Assembly: GCA_965221185.1 (NCBI GenBank)
Contig: OZ244866.1
Location: 3,534,001 to 3,598,000, forward strand
DNA length: 64,000 nucleotides
Direction: 5' to 3'
From: Aldehydirespirator sp965221185
GTDB taxonomy: Bacteria > Actinomycetota > Acidimicrobiia > Acidimicrobiales > Aldehydirespiratoraceae
Positions 52,273 to 61,219 of the stretch are shown piece after piece (the stretch's first letter is position 1; every line of letters starts with the position of its first letter). The translations under genes and the position numbers were made by a program. The notes under the pieces were generated by a model. The model saw only the letters and a list, made by a program, of their open reading frames with translations, did no database searches and was not told where the DNA came from.

Positions 52273-53484
52273 TTGACCGATCCGGCCGGCGCCTCGTCGC
52301 GCCGGGCCGACCGCCGCGACCTGCTGCCCTTCCAGCTGCTGATGGGGGTGACGGCCGCGGGCATCGGCGGGATCGTCACCGTGCTCGGAGAGCTGCGCGA
52401 CGAGTTCGGGTTCAGCGGGATTGGCATCGGCGTGATGGTGGCCAGCGGTTTCGTGGCTGCGTTCGTGTCGCAGGTGACTCTGGCCCGGTTGGCCGACGTG
52501 GGCCATTACCGAGCGATGGCCACTGTGGGGATCGCGTTCAGCGCGGCGGCCATGCTGGCGATGGTCTTCGCTGAAGGCCTGGCTGTCTGGGTGCTGAGCA
52601 GGGCGGTTCTGGGTTTTGCGGGAGGGTTGATCCTTCCGGGGGTGCGCAGGGCGGCCTCGGTGCATGATCCGGCCAAGGCCGGCGAGAACCTCGGGCGGAT
52701 GGTGGTGGCCGAGACCACTGGATTCATCTTTGGACCCGCCCTGACCGCCGGGCTGGTGTGGGCCGGCGGGATACGGCTGCCCTTCGCCGTGTTCGCCGGG
52801 GCCATGCTGCTGTTCTTGCCGGTGGCGATGCGCCTGCCCCCCGACCGCGGTCTGCTCGATGTCGTTCGGCGATCGACGTCGTTCGACCTGCTGCCGAATA
52901 GGCGCCTACAGGGAGCGCTCATCATTGTCGGCGGTTACTTCATGGTCATCGGTGCATGGGAGGCCGTGCTTCCGGTGATGTTCGCCGACCGGGGTGCCGG
53001 CGCGGGCATGACGGGCATCGCCTTCACCATGGTCGCGCTGCCGATAATGCTGGTCGGCACTCGGGCCGGACGCCTCGCCGACCGGGTGGGACCGGTGCGG
53101 GTGACGATGGCGGGACTCATCGCCGTGAGTCTCATGACCATGACCTACGGCGTGATCCCGGGCGTGATCCCGATCGTGGCCGCGATGATGGCGGTGGGTT
53201 TCGGAGACGGCTACGGCTTCACCGCGGCCCACGCGGTCGTGGCCCGGGCCGTACCGGAGCAGCGCCAGGCGGCCGCGCTTGGCCTTATGGGCGCAGCCGA
53301 GGTCGCGGGGGCCGCCATCGCCGCGCTCCCCGCGGCGTGGCTTTATGAGAGCAGGGGACCCGGCCCCACCTGGGCTCTAGTCGGCCTGACGGTGCTGGCG
53401 CTGGTGGTCGCCGGCTGGCTGCGCATACGAGGCACCGTCCCCGCCTCGGGCCCCCAGGCGCCCTCCTCTGACGTCCCTAGATGA
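52273..53484 (+). CDS. MFS transporter
   Basis: A 403-residue protein with about 12 hydrophobic segments, from LLPFQLLMGVTAAGIGGIV to the last helix WALVGLTVLALVVAGWL. MFS loop 2-3-like motif: LARLADVGHYRAM; the central cytoplasmic loop follows (PPDRGLLDVVRRST). The start is a TTG at 52273, without a clear ribosome-binding site, coupled to the previous gene. It probably takes up or exports the compound processed by the cluster. Its 3' end overlaps the convergent acetamidase by 8 bases. Confidence 0.9.
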   Translation: MTDPAGASSRRADRRDLLPFQLLMGVTAAGIGGIVTVLGELRDEFGFSGIGIGVMVASGFVAAFVSQVTLARLADVGHYRAMATVGIAFSAAAMLAMVFAEGLAVWVLSRAVLGFAGGLILPGVRRAASVHDPAKAGENLGRMVVAETTGFIFGPALTAGLVWAGGIRLPFAVFAGAMLLFLPVAMRLPPDRGLLDVVRRSTSFDLLPNRRLQGALIIVGGYFMVIGAWEAVLPVMFADRGAGAGMTGIAFTMVALPIMLVGTRAGRLADRVGPVRVTMAGLIAVSLMTMTYGVIPGVIPIVAAMMAVGFGDGYGFTAAHAVVARAVPEQRQAAALGLMGAAEVAGAAIAALPAAWLYESRGPGPTWALVGLTVLALVVAGWLRIRGTVPASGPQAPSSDVPR

Positions 53485-54667
53485 AGTCGCGCTTGGCGAT
53501 GAGGCAGTGGACGCCCTTGATCTCGTTGACCACCTGGGTGACCTCGAAGTCCGCGGCGCAGCTCAAGTAGGCGTAGGCGATGTGGCGGGGCAGGCCGAGG
53601 CGGCTCTCGCAGAAGCGCAGAGCTTCCCGGACCGCCTCCCGCATGGCTTCGTTGAGGTCGGCGTGCAGCCCGATCGGGATCCAGTGGTCGTCGGTCTCGC
53701 CGAAGGGGTTCTCTATCAGCCCGCAGGCTCGGCGGGCCTCGGGGCCCCGCAGTACCGACAGGCGCAGGTCGGCTCTCAGTGAGCCCTCCAGCGCGGTCAA
53801 CGCAATCTCGCCGTTGCCCTGGGCGAAGTGCGGGTCGCCCACCGCGAAGCCGGCCCCGGGCGTCTGCACCGGCAGGTACAGCGTTGCGCCTCGCACGAGA
53901 TGCTTGACGTCGAGATTGCCGCCGAAGCGTCCCGGCGGCCGGGTCCGCACTGCATCGGCCGTGTCGGGAGTCACGCCCATCATCCCCAGAAACGGCGCGA
54001 TCGGGTAGCTCAGTGAGCGTCCGGCGCCGTAGAGGATCACCGCCTTGCCCGCTTCGGCGTCGCCCTCCACTGTCGTGAACACGTTCACGGCCCGTTCTGG
54101 GGCGCCCGGCCACAGCGTCTCGGGGGGCGCGGATCCGTCGGGCATCTCGTCGGGAAGCGCTCCGAGCCCGTGGCGGTTGGTGGTCACGCCGTAGGGCACC
54201 CGCAGGGCGAAGCCCAGCATGTCCACCCGTAGCAGGTCCCCGGGTTCGGCGCCGCGGACCTCGATGGGCCCGGTCACGACGTGCGAGCCGTCCACGTCGA
54301 AGGTGTGCGGCACATCGCGGGCGATCTCCACCGCGTCGTCGAGCACGTCGCTGCGGCCCACGCCTAGGGACCCGAAATAGGCTTCGGGGTCGCGGCCCTG
54401 GACTTCGAGGATCCCCTCGTGCGACAGCGTGTCCACAGTGACCACTGCGCCGTCGTCCACCGACATCACCGGGGCAATCCCGCGGTTCGGCCACCAGCCC
54501 CACCGGCTGGTCTCGGGGGTGACCGGGAGGTAGTGGTCGCCGTCGATACGGCCCTGGCCCGGGTTGAGGATCAAGGCCGCGTCCTGCGCACCGGCGGCGT
54601 CATGGAAGCGTGCGGATCCCCGGAGGCTGGGGGCATTGTGGAGGCCGGCACCCGCTGATTCTCGCAC
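53477..54667 (-). CDS. acetamidase/formamidase family protein
   Basis: A 396-residue amide hydrolase (FmdA/AmdA family): HYLPVTPETSRWGWWPNRG, VDTLSHEGILEVQGRDPEAY, HVVTGPIEVRGAEPGDLLRV and AVGDPHFAQGNGEI; the C-terminus KGVHCLIAKRDFI fits the family. It would release ammonia from a small amide. The start is a GTG at 54667; the first 35 residues are not conserved, so the real start may be downstream. Divergent from the amidohydrolase (27-base gap), so the two may be regulated together. Confidence 0.9.
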   Translation of the reverse strand: MRESAGAGLHNAPSLRGSARFHDAAGAQDAALILNPGQGRIDGDHYLPVTPETSRWGWWPNRGIAPVMSVDDGAVVTVDTLSHEGILEVQGRDPEAYFGSLGVGRSDVLDDAVEIARDVPHTFDVDGSHVVTGPIEVRGAEPGDLLRVDMLGFALRVPYGVTTNRHGLGALPDEMPDGSAPPETLWPGAPERAVNVFTTVEGDAEAGKAVILYGAGRSLSYPIAPFLGMMGVTPDTADAVRTRPPGRFGGNLDVKHLVRGATLYLPVQTPGAGFAVGDPHFAQGNGEIALTALEGSLRADLRLSVLRGPEARRACGLIENPFGETDDHWIPIGLHADLNEAMREAVREALRFCESRLGLPRHIAYAYLSCAADFEVTQVVNEIKGVHCLIAKRDFI

Positions 54668-54694
54668 GGTGGCCGCCGCCTATGCTCGGCGGCA

Positions 54695-56110
54695 GTGATC
54701 GAAGAGACCGCCGATAGCGCACCCGCGCCGGCGCCAGTCACGCTGCTGGTGGCCGGCGGGGACGTTGTGACCATGAACCCGGGCCGGGAAGTGCTCGTCG
54801 GAGGCGCGGTGGCGGTGGCCGGCGACGTGATCGCCGCGGTTGGATCTAGCACGGAGCTGGCCGGGCGCCACCCGGAGGCGGAGGTGATCGACGCCACCGG
54901 CTGCGTGGTCACGCCAGGGATGGTCAACGCCCACCAGCACCTGACCGGCGATCCCCTCATCCGCAGCTGCATCCCCGACCTGCTTCCCCCCGGAGCGTCG
55001 ATCTTCGAATGGTCGGTGCCGGCCCACGGAGCCCACACCGGCGACGACGACGAGCTGTCGGCGGTGCTGTCCTCGGTCGAGAACCTCGTCAACGGCGTGA
55101 CCACGGTGGTGGAGGCGGGCACGGTGGCCAATCCGCATCGGGCCGCGGCCGGGATGCGACGAGCCGGCATCCGCGGCACGATGGGCACCTGGGGCTGGGA
55201 CATCGAAGAGGGCCCCTTCACCGCTCCGGCCGCGGAGGTGCTCGATCGCCAGCGCGAGGTGGTGGACGCCTTCTCGGGGGGCGGGCTGATCGAAGGGTGG
55301 GTGACGCTGGTGGGCCACGACCTCGCCTCCGACGAACTGCTGGCCGGGGCCGCGGAGCTGGCCCGGGACCGGAGCACCGGCCTCACCATGCACATGTCGC
55401 CCACGTCGTCGGATCCTGAGCGCTATCTGGCCCGCACCGGCCTCCGTCCTCTGGCCCACCTGGATGCGTTGGGAGTACTGGGACCGCACCTGCTGGTGGG
55501 TCACGGCGTGTGGCTCGACCACCGTGAAATGGAGCTGGTGCTGAGCACCTCGACGGCCATCGCGTACTGCCCGTGGGCCTATTTGCGATTGGGCCAGGGA
55601 GTCGCCGGCCAGGGCCGCCACGCCGAGATTGTGGAGCGGGGTGGGCGGGTGGCGCTGGGCTGCGACGCCTCCAACGCGGGCGACACCGCGGACATACTGC
55701 GGACGGCCGCGCTGGCCGCCGGGCTGGCCCGCGACACCCGAGTCGATCCCGAGCGCTTCGGCGCCCACACCGCGTTCGAGCTGGCCACTATCTCCGGGGC
55801 CGCGGCCATCGGCCTGGACGACCGGATCGGCAGCCTGGAGCCGGGCAAGCAGGCAGACATGGTGGTGCACGACACGTCGTCGATCGGCTGGGCTCCGCGG
55901 GGGGAGACGATCCTGCATCTCGTGTGGGGAACCGACGGCCGGTCGGTGCGGGACGTGGTGGTGGCCGGCCGGCTCGTCGTCCGAGACGGTTCGTGCACCA
56001 CTGTCGACATTGCCGACCTTCGCGCTGAGGCCGCCGCTGCCCAGAAGTCGCTGCTGACGCGGGCCGGGCTTGAGATCCCCCATCGCTGGCCCCACATTCC
56101 GAGCGCCTAG
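54695..56110 (+). CDS. amidohydrolase (ATZ/TRZ/cytosine-deaminase-like)
   Basis: A 471-residue metal-dependent hydrolase or deaminase, starting with GTG. Metal ligands and motifs: TPGMVNAHQHLTGDP (HxH), TGLTMHMSPTSSD, HLLVGHGVWLDH (His), ALGCDASNAGD (Asp), and SLEPGKQADMVV. Similar to 8-oxoguanine, cytosine or s-triazine deaminases. It belongs with the nitrogen-compound theme of the neighbouring acetamidase/formamidase and DUF1989 gene. Its end is 32 bases ahead of the IS1380 element. The substrate cannot be assigned. Confidence 0.9.
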   Translation: MIEETADSAPAPAPVTLLVAGGDVVTMNPGREVLVGGAVAVAGDVIAAVGSSTELAGRHPEAEVIDATGCVVTPGMVNAHQHLTGDPLIRSCIPDLLPPGASIFEWSVPAHGAHTGDDDELSAVLSSVENLVNGVTTVVEAGTVANPHRAAAGMRRAGIRGTMGTWGWDIEEGPFTAPAAEVLDRQREVVDAFSGGGLIEGWVTLVGHDLASDELLAGAAELARDRSTGLTMHMSPTSSDPERYLARTGLRPLAHLDALGVLGPHLLVGHGVWLDHREMELVLSTSTAIAYCPWAYLRLGQGVAGQGRHAEIVERGGRVALGCDASNAGDTADILRTAALAAGLARDTRVDPERFGAHTAFELATISGAAAIGLDDRIGSLEPGKQADMVVHDTSSIGWAPRGETILHLVWGTDGRSVRDVVVAGRLVVRDGSCTTVDIADLRAEAAAAQKSLLTRAGLEIPHRWPHIPSA

Positions 56111-56142
56111 GCGGCGGCGGCCTATTCGACGCGGCCCCTGAG

Positions 56143-57757
56143 CCTGGATCCACCGGTGGGGTTGTGGTTGGTGGCGGTGTGGGGCTGGTTGGTGCCGTGT
56201 CGGTGGTTCTGTTGGGGTGGGCGGCTGTTGGGGCGTGTTGGGTCGGGGGTTGTGGTGCTGGCGGGTTGGTGGCGCTGGGGGTGCTTGTTGGCTGCGCCGG
56301 GCCGGGCCGGGGGGTCAGATGAGCAGGGGCAGGTTGCGCAGTTGTTGCAGGGCGGTGGTGAACGCTGTGGCCCAGGGCCAGTTGAGGGGCAGGCGCAGTC
56401 TGTTGCGGCGGCTGTGGTTGACGCTGCGGCCGGGGATTGTGAGCAGCCGCGCTCGGACGGTGGCGGCGGCGGTGAGCTGTCGGCGGGGGTGGGCTTTGCC
56501 GAGGCGGGCTGTCCATCGGGCGATGTTGTGCGCGAACGCGGCGCAGGCGAGCCAGGCGGCGTTGGCGAAGAAGCTGCCCGAGGGACAGTGGCGCAAGCCG
56601 TTGGCTTTGAGGTCACGAATGGCGAGTTCGACTCTGGCGTGGGCTCTGTGGTAGGTGTCGGCGGCTTCGGTGTCGAGGTCGTCTCGGTCAGTTATGAAGC
56701 AGTGGTGGCGCCAGTCGGGCCACAGCTTCGCCTGGGCGCCTGTGAGCAGGCTGCGGCGCACCACCAGGCGCAGCTCGCGGGGCCCTTTGCCGTCGCGGCG
56801 GCCGGTTTCTATGAGGGTCTCAGCGACCTGCGCCACCCCGCCGCGGGTGTAGGGGATCGGCTTCCAGGCCCTCTCTTCGATGGCCTCTATGGCGGCCTTG
56901 ACCTTGGAGTTCTGCGGGATCGTGATCGAATAGGACGCGCCGCGGGCCACCACGGCGTCGATGACGTCGTAGCTGAAGAACCCCGCGTCGGCGCGCACCG
57001 TGAGCGCCGTGTCGGGCGCCAGCCGTCCCAGACGCGCCAGCGTCTCGACGATGAAGCGCTTGGTGCCTCGCTGGGAGGATCCCGACCGCATCCGGGCATG
57101 CAGCACCTCGCCGGTGTCGTCTCTGACCGCCACCAGCGGGTGATAGCCCAACACGGCTGTGTGGCCGTAGGCGGCGCCGCCTTTGCTGTGGCCGTGCACC
57201 TCACAGATCGTGGAGTCCACATCCATGGTCATCTCGGCCACAGCAGGCGCCGCGCCCACAGACCACGCCCTGCCCAAAGCCAGCTCGCCGGCGCGGTCGA
57301 GCTGGCGCACATGGCCCCACATAAAGGACCGCAGCCACGTCCCCACAGTCGACGGCGCCGACACCGCGAACGGCAACACGACGTCCGCCGAGCCGGCCCG
57401 CAGCCGCTCGGTGTCGTCGATGAACGAACCCCCCACAAGCATCGACGCCACCACGCTCAGCGCCTTCGCCCCGGATCCGCGGCCCGCTCCAGGCGGGCGC
57501 ACCGCCCCATCGATGAGCGCCTCCAACCCGAGGCGATCCATCACCGTGCCCGCCAGCAACAACCCGGCGTCGGCCACCAAAGACCCGTCGTCGAACACCG
57601 CCTCGATCTCGTCGATCCCGCCCGCTACACTGCTCACAGGAAGTGCCTCCTCACGTGGCCAGAACGACCGTCGTAACCAACGTCATTCTCCCACGTCAGG
57701 AGGCCTTTCTGGTGGACGCGCCAACCCCACGGACCTCACCGAACCGGTGGATCCAGG
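56143..57757 (-). mobile_element. intact IS1380-family insertion sequence (1615 bp) with target-site duplication
   Basis: Perfect 15-bp terminal inverted repeats: CCTGGATCCACCGGT at 56143-56157 and its reverse complement at 57743-57757. A 5-bp direct repeat, CTGAG, flanks it at 56138-56142 and 57758-57762, the expected target duplication. One transposase gene is inside. The flanks (GCGGCCC before, AGGCCGAGCG after) show it landed at the edge of an interspersed repeat copy. Confidence 0.92.
56315..57637 (-). CDS. IS1380-family transposase
   Basis: A 440-residue DDE transposase, full length for the family. Features: TMDVDSTICEVHGHSKGGA (first catalytic Asp), HTAVLGYHPLVAVRDDTGE, LTVRADAGFFSYDVIDAV (second Asp), ELAIRDLKANGLRHCPSGSF (late Glu) and AHNIARWTARLG. 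The GTG start at 57637 has AGGAGG 8 bases upstream. No stop or frameshift is seen, so the element may be active. Transposition gives the duplicated 5-bp target seen at the element ends. Confidence 0.92.
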   Translation of the reverse strand: MSSVAGGIDEIEAVFDDGSLVADAGLLLAGTVMDRLGLEALIDGAVRPPGAGRGSGAKALSVVASMLVGGSFIDDTERLRAGSADVVLPFAVSAPSTVGTWLRSFMWGHVRQLDRAGELALGRAWSVGAAPAVAEMTMDVDSTICEVHGHSKGGAAYGHTAVLGYHPLVAVRDDTGEVLHARMRSGSSQRGTKRFIVETLARLGRLAPDTALTVRADAGFFSYDVIDAVVARGASYSITIPQNSKVKAAIEAIEERAWKPIPYTRGGVAQVAETLIETGRRDGKGPRELRLVVRRSLLTGAQAKLWPDWRHHCFITDRDDLDTEAADTYHRAHARVELAIRDLKANGLRHCPSGSFFANAAWLACAAFAHNIARWTARLGKAHPRRQLTAAATVRARLLTIPGRSVNHSRRNRLRLPLNWPWATAFTTALQQLRNLPLLI

Positions 57758-57761
57758 CTGA

Positions 57762-57960
57762 GAGGCCGAGCGAATAGGCGGCGCGAACACCTTGGAACGA
57801 GCGAGGCCCCGGGCCCGAGCGGCCTGTGAGCAGCCCTATGTCAAGCTCGCCTCAAATCTGCACGGGTTTTACTCCTATATGACGGGTTTCTCTACTTATT
57901 TGGTGGGCTGTGGCCCGAGTGGCCGGGAGCGCGGCGAACAAGAGCGGGATACACCCCTCT
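57762..57960 (+). repeat. interspersed intergenic repeat, copy 5, worn and split by IS1380
   Basis: GAGGCCGAGCGAATAGGCGG begins at 57762 directly behind the IS1380 target duplication. GAGCGAGGCCCCGGGCCCGA and GCGGCCTGTGAGCAG follow, then a later, altered core (TGGCCCGAGTGGCCGGGAGC and GGCGAACAAGAGCGGGAT) near 57909-57954. The ~140 bases after it, to the alcohol dehydrogenase start, hold no gene or signal I can identify. Confidence 0.75.
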
Positions 57961-58102
57961 TGGACATGAAGGGCTCTGATCTATTTGCGCGGCCCCTAAG
58001 TGGGCGGTCGCATACGGACGCGGCAACGATTGAGCGAATCTCCCGCGGTCTCGCACGCTGCAATTGGCAGAGTCGGGGGAGCATGCCCGAGATAGGAGCG
58101 TC

Positions 58103-59149
58103 ATGCAGGTAGCAGTGGTCACCGGACCGGGAGCGGTCGAGCTCCGCGACGAGCCCCGGCCCCGGCCGGGCCCCACCGACGTACTGGTGGAGGTGGGCAC
58201 CTGCGGACTGTGCACCATGGAGCGCCGCCTGTTCGCCGGGACGAAGCAGATATATCCCGTCGCCCCGGGCCACGAGGCCGCGGGCCGGGTGGTCGAGGCG
58301 GGTGATGCGGTGGTGTCGCTCCCCGGAACTCCGCAGGTCGGCGACCTGGTCACCATGGACCTGCTCACCCGTTGCGGCACCTGCCACCTGTGCCGGCGGG
58401 GCCGCAGCGCGCTGTGCAAGCGACCCCAGGGCGGGACCCTGAGCGACGGCACCATCTCGATGGGAGCCGGTCTGGCCGAGGTGGTGAGAGTGGCCGCCGC
58501 CCAGTCCTACTGCGTGGGCGAGATCCCGGTCGAGCACGCTGCGATGGGCGAGCCCGTGGCCTGCGTGGTGCACTCGGTGCGGCTCAGCGGGTTCCGGGCC
58601 GGTGATCGGGTGGCTGTCATCGGCGCGGGCTACATGGGCCGCCTCCACATGGCTCTGTGCCGGGCGTGGGGCGCGGCGTCGGTCGGCTTGATAGACGTGA
58701 GCGACCAGCGCCGGGCCGAGGCGGTCGAAGCCGGCGCGGCCAGGGTGGCGGCCCCCGATGGCGCGGACGATTGGCAGGCCGACCACGACATCGTCTTCGT
58801 CACCGCGGGAGTCCCGGGCGCGGTGGAACTCGCCATGGACCTGTGCGACGACGCGGGCGCGGTGGTCCTGTACGGGGCCTTCCCCAAAGACATCATGGCG
58901 TCGGTGGGAGCGGACCGCATCCACCACCACGAACTGTCGATCATCGGAGTGTTCAGCCAGGAGCCTGAGGACTGGCGGACTGCCGCTGGTTTGTTGCAGT
59001 CGGGGGCGCTCGCGGGCAACCTCGACCGTCTGGTGACAGCCCGCTACGGCTTGGCCGACGTGGCCGACGCCCTGGCTCTGGCCGCTTCGCAGCCCGTCTA
59101 CCGGGTGATGGTTGGCCCAGAGGCCGAGCGCAAACAACGCAGCTCATGA
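58103..59149 (+). CDS. zinc-dependent alcohol dehydrogenase family protein (MDR)
   Basis: A 348-residue medium-chain dehydrogenase. Catalytic zinc ligands: Cys in GTCGLCTMERR, GHEAAGRV (His and Glu); structural zinc: CGTCHLCRRGRSALC. The NAD-binding motif is VAVIGAGYMGRLH. AGGAG lies 4 bases before ATG 58103. The last residues (VGPEAERKQRSS) are encoded by the start of an interspersed repeat, so the repeat has altered the C-terminus. It may oxidise a sugar alcohol or other polyol for the FGGY kinase downstream; substrate unknown. Confidence 0.92.
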   Translation: MQVAVVTGPGAVELRDEPRPRPGPTDVLVEVGTCGLCTMERRLFAGTKQIYPVAPGHEAAGRVVEAGDAVVSLPGTPQVGDLVTMDLLTRCGTCHLCRRGRSALCKRPQGGTLSDGTISMGAGLAEVVRVAAAQSYCVGEIPVEHAAMGEPVACVVHSVRLSGFRAGDRVAVIGAGYMGRLHMALCRAWGAASVGLIDVSDQRRAEAVEAGAARVAAPDGADDWQADHDIVFVTAGVPGAVELAMDLCDDAGAVVLYGAFPKDIMASVGADRIHHHELSIIGVFSQEPEDWRTAAGLLQSGALAGNLDRLVTARYGLADVADALALAASQPVYRVMVGPEAERKQRSS

Positions 59150-59262
59150 GGAATCTTCGAGGGTGCTGAGCGAGGCCCTCGGGCCCGAGCGGCCCGTGAG
59201 CGTAGCGAAGGTGAGCGGGAAACGGGCCCGAGCGGCCCGTGAGCGCAGCGAACAGGAGCGGG
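59120..59262 (+). repeat. interspersed intergenic repeat, copy 6, two core units
   Basis: GAGGCCGAGCGCAAACAACG begins at 59120, inside the last codons of the alcohol dehydrogenase. It continues with GCTGAGCGAGGCC and two cores (GGGCCCGAGCGGCCCGTGAG with GCGTAGCGAAGGTGAGCGGGA and GCGCAGCGAACAGGAGCGGGA tails) near 59179 and 59225. It ends just ahead of the kinase start. Confidence 0.9.
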
Positions 59263-59302
59263 AGCTGAGCGGCGAGCCTGAACGGTTAGGGGGCGAGTCG
59301 CG

Positions 59303-60631
59303 ATGAATCCGGTCGTGGTCGGCGTCGACCTCGGCACCGGCGGGGCGCGCGCCGCGGCGCTTGCCCCCGACGGGGCTGTGAAGCTGTGGATGTACGAGCC
59401 CTTCGAGGGGGCCGCGTCCTGGCCCCCAGGCCGAGCCGACCCTGCGGCCTGGCTGGACGGTCTGGGCCGGCTGCTGGCCCGGGTCAACGACTCAGGGCTG
59501 GAGATCGCTGCCGTCGGGGTCGGCGGGCAGAGCCCCACTACGGTTCCGCTGGCGGCGGAGGCGCAGGGCTCCGAAGCGGTCGGGTTGGCCGCGACGTGCC
59601 GCCATCCGGCGGGAAACGGCCTGGGCCGCACCGAACACCATCTCGCCCAGCTCGAGTTCATCAGCGATGAGCTGCAACGCCCGCTGGCGGGTGCGCAGAT
59701 CTGGGACTGGGCGCTGCGTTGCCTGGGTGCGGGTGACGTCCAGGGGCTGTGGCCCGGCGAGGAGACCATCCCGGGCTACGGCGAGCGGGTTGAGGTGGGC
59801 ACCGTCATCGGCGAGTGTGACGGGTCGCTCGGTCTGGCCGCGGGCACGCCGCTGGTGAGCGCCTCCAACGACGCCTACATGAGCTTCTGGGCGGGAGGGC
59901 TCGTCACGCCCGGCCGGGGCCACGACCCCGGCGGGCGCACAGGAGGCTTGGGCGTGGCCCTGGTGGCGGCAGAGCGCCCCGCTGAGATGTTCGGGTTCTT
60001 CAGCCCGGTGGCTGGGGTAGAGGTGGTCGGCGGGGCGACCAACGGGCACGGGCAGCTGCTGGAGTGGTGGTCGGCCACGTCGGGCCGACCCATCGACGAA
60101 CTGCTGTCGCTCGCGGCGGGCGTGGCCCCGGGTGCGGGCGGGGTCCTGGTGCTGCCGTACCACGACGGCGAGAGATCGCCTCGGTGGGAACCCCGTCTGC
60201 GGGGCGAGATCCACGGGCTGACCTTCGATGCAGGCCCGGCCGAGATCGCCCGGGCCGTGCTGGAGGCGGCCGGCTACGGCCTGCGGCACATCCAAGAGGA
60301 TCTGCGTGGGTCCGGGGTGGAGATGGACGTGATGTGCTGCGGGGGCTCCCCGGCGCTCAGCCGCCTGTGGTGCTCGATCAAGGCGTCGGTGCTGGAAGTG
60401 GCCGTGGACGTGCCCGAGAGGCCCGAACAGCTTTCGGCCCACGGCTGCGCGCTGGCTGCGGGCTCGGCGCTGGGGTGGTGGGACCCCGTGGGTGCCGAGA
60501 CCATGGGTTCCTGGCCGCTGGCGGCCATGACCCGGATCGAGCCGACGCCCGATGAGGCCTACCGGGCCGGCTACGAGCGGTTCGTGGCGCTTGGCGACGC
60601 CGCGGTCGCCCGGCTGGAAGGACCGGTCTAG
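59303..60631 (+). CDS. FGGY-family carbohydrate kinase
   Basis: A 442-residue ASKHA-fold sugar kinase, a little shorter than the usual 490-510 residues. The phosphate motif is VVVGVDLGTGGARAAALAPD, FGGY-type segment IAAVGVGGQSPT, AGAQIWDWALRCL, and the C-terminal MCCGGSPALSRLWCSIKA. A GGCGAGTC stretch precedes the ATG rather than a clear Shine-Dalgarno site. It phosphorylates a sugar or polyol at the expense of ATP; substrate unknown. It follows the alcohol dehydrogenase, separated by one repeat copy. Confidence 0.88.
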   Translation: MNPVVVGVDLGTGGARAAALAPDGAVKLWMYEPFEGAASWPPGRADPAAWLDGLGRLLARVNDSGLEIAAVGVGGQSPTTVPLAAEAQGSEAVGLAATCRHPAGNGLGRTEHHLAQLEFISDELQRPLAGAQIWDWALRCLGAGDVQGLWPGEETIPGYGERVEVGTVIGECDGSLGLAAGTPLVSASNDAYMSFWAGGLVTPGRGHDPGGRTGGLGVALVAAERPAEMFGFFSPVAGVEVVGGATNGHGQLLEWWSATSGRPIDELLSLAAGVAPGAGGVLVLPYHDGERSPRWEPRLRGEIHGLTFDAGPAEIARAVLEAAGYGLRHIQEDLRGSGVEMDVMCCGGSPALSRLWCSIKASVLEVAVDVPERPEQLSAHGCALAAGSALGWWDPVGAETMGSWPLAAMTRIEPTPDEAYRAGYERFVALGDAAVARLEGPV

Positions 60632-60740
60632 CGTGGCGTGAGGCGGCGCTGGCCTCCAACTGCCGCCAACGGCTCGACACAAGCAACTCGACATCAACAA
60701 CTCGACATCGACAATCGACCACAACGAAGGAGCGACCGCC

Positions 60741-61133
60741 ATGGTTAACCCTCTCATCTTCGTGGACCTGCCCACGCCCGACCCCGAGGCCACCTCGCAG
60801 TTCTACGAGAAGATGTTCGACTGGAAGTACAAGCGCCGCCCCGCCGGGGAGTTCCACGAGGTGCTGCCGGGCGTGAAACCCAATCTGGGCATCCACCTGG
60901 AGACCACCCCCGTCAGCGGACCGGTGCCCCGCATCTATGTGATGGTCGACGACCCGCCCGACAGGCTCGCCCTTGCCATCGAGATGGGCGCCACCAAGAT
61001 GTGGGACGAAGTCTACTGGGAGGAGTTCGACGCCCGCCACGCCGGCTTCCGCGACCCGTGGGGCAACGAGGTGGTGCTGTGGCGCAACAAGGGCAGCTAC
61101 GTGCCCGGCTCGGCCTCCGAGAAGAACGCTTAA
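60741..61133 (+). CDS. VOC-family protein
   Basis: A 130-residue glyoxalase-fold protein: MVNPLIFVDLPTPDPEATSQ and FYEKMFDWKYKRRP, RIYVMVDDPPDRLA, with a terminal FRDPWGNEVVLWRNKG. GAAGGAG precedes the ATG. The metal ligands are not obvious in the first half, so it may be a binding or non-enzymatic member. It faces the convergent VOC gene at 61220 across a strong hairpin. A short repeat-rich leader (CAACTCGACAT copies at 60676-60700) precedes it. Confidence 0.85.
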   Translation: MVNPLIFVDLPTPDPEATSQFYEKMFDWKYKRRPAGEFHEVLPGVKPNLGIHLETTPVSGPVPRIYVMVDDPPDRLALAIEMGATKMWDEVYWEEFDARHAGFRDPWGNEVVLWRNKGSYVPGSASEKNA

Positions 61134-61144
61134 CGGCGCCTAGA

Positions 61145-61216
61145 CCGCGGTCTGCGGCGAACTTCCGGTTGTCATGCACATATATGACCCATAACAACCG
61201 GAGGTTCGGTCCGCGG
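61145..61216. terminator. strong bidirectional hairpin between convergent VOC genes
   Basis: Inner arms GAACTTCCGGTTGT (61159-61172) and ACAACCGGAGGTTC (61194-61207) pair over 14 bases with one mismatch; outer arms CCGCGG (61145-61150, 61211-61216) add a second stem. It lies between the stops of two convergent genes and suits a bidirectional terminator. Confidence 0.7.
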
Positions 61217-61219
61217 CTC

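Noticed and set aside
54680..56095. 471-residue minus-strand ORF
   Set aside because: Exact antisense shadow of the amidohydrolase, which has metal-binding motifs.
56156..57676. 506-residue plus-strand ORF
   Set aside because: Antisense to the IS1380 transposase and includes the element ends.
57896..59137. 413-residue minus-strand ORF
   Set aside because: Antisense to the Zn-alcohol dehydrogenase; no recognisable motif.
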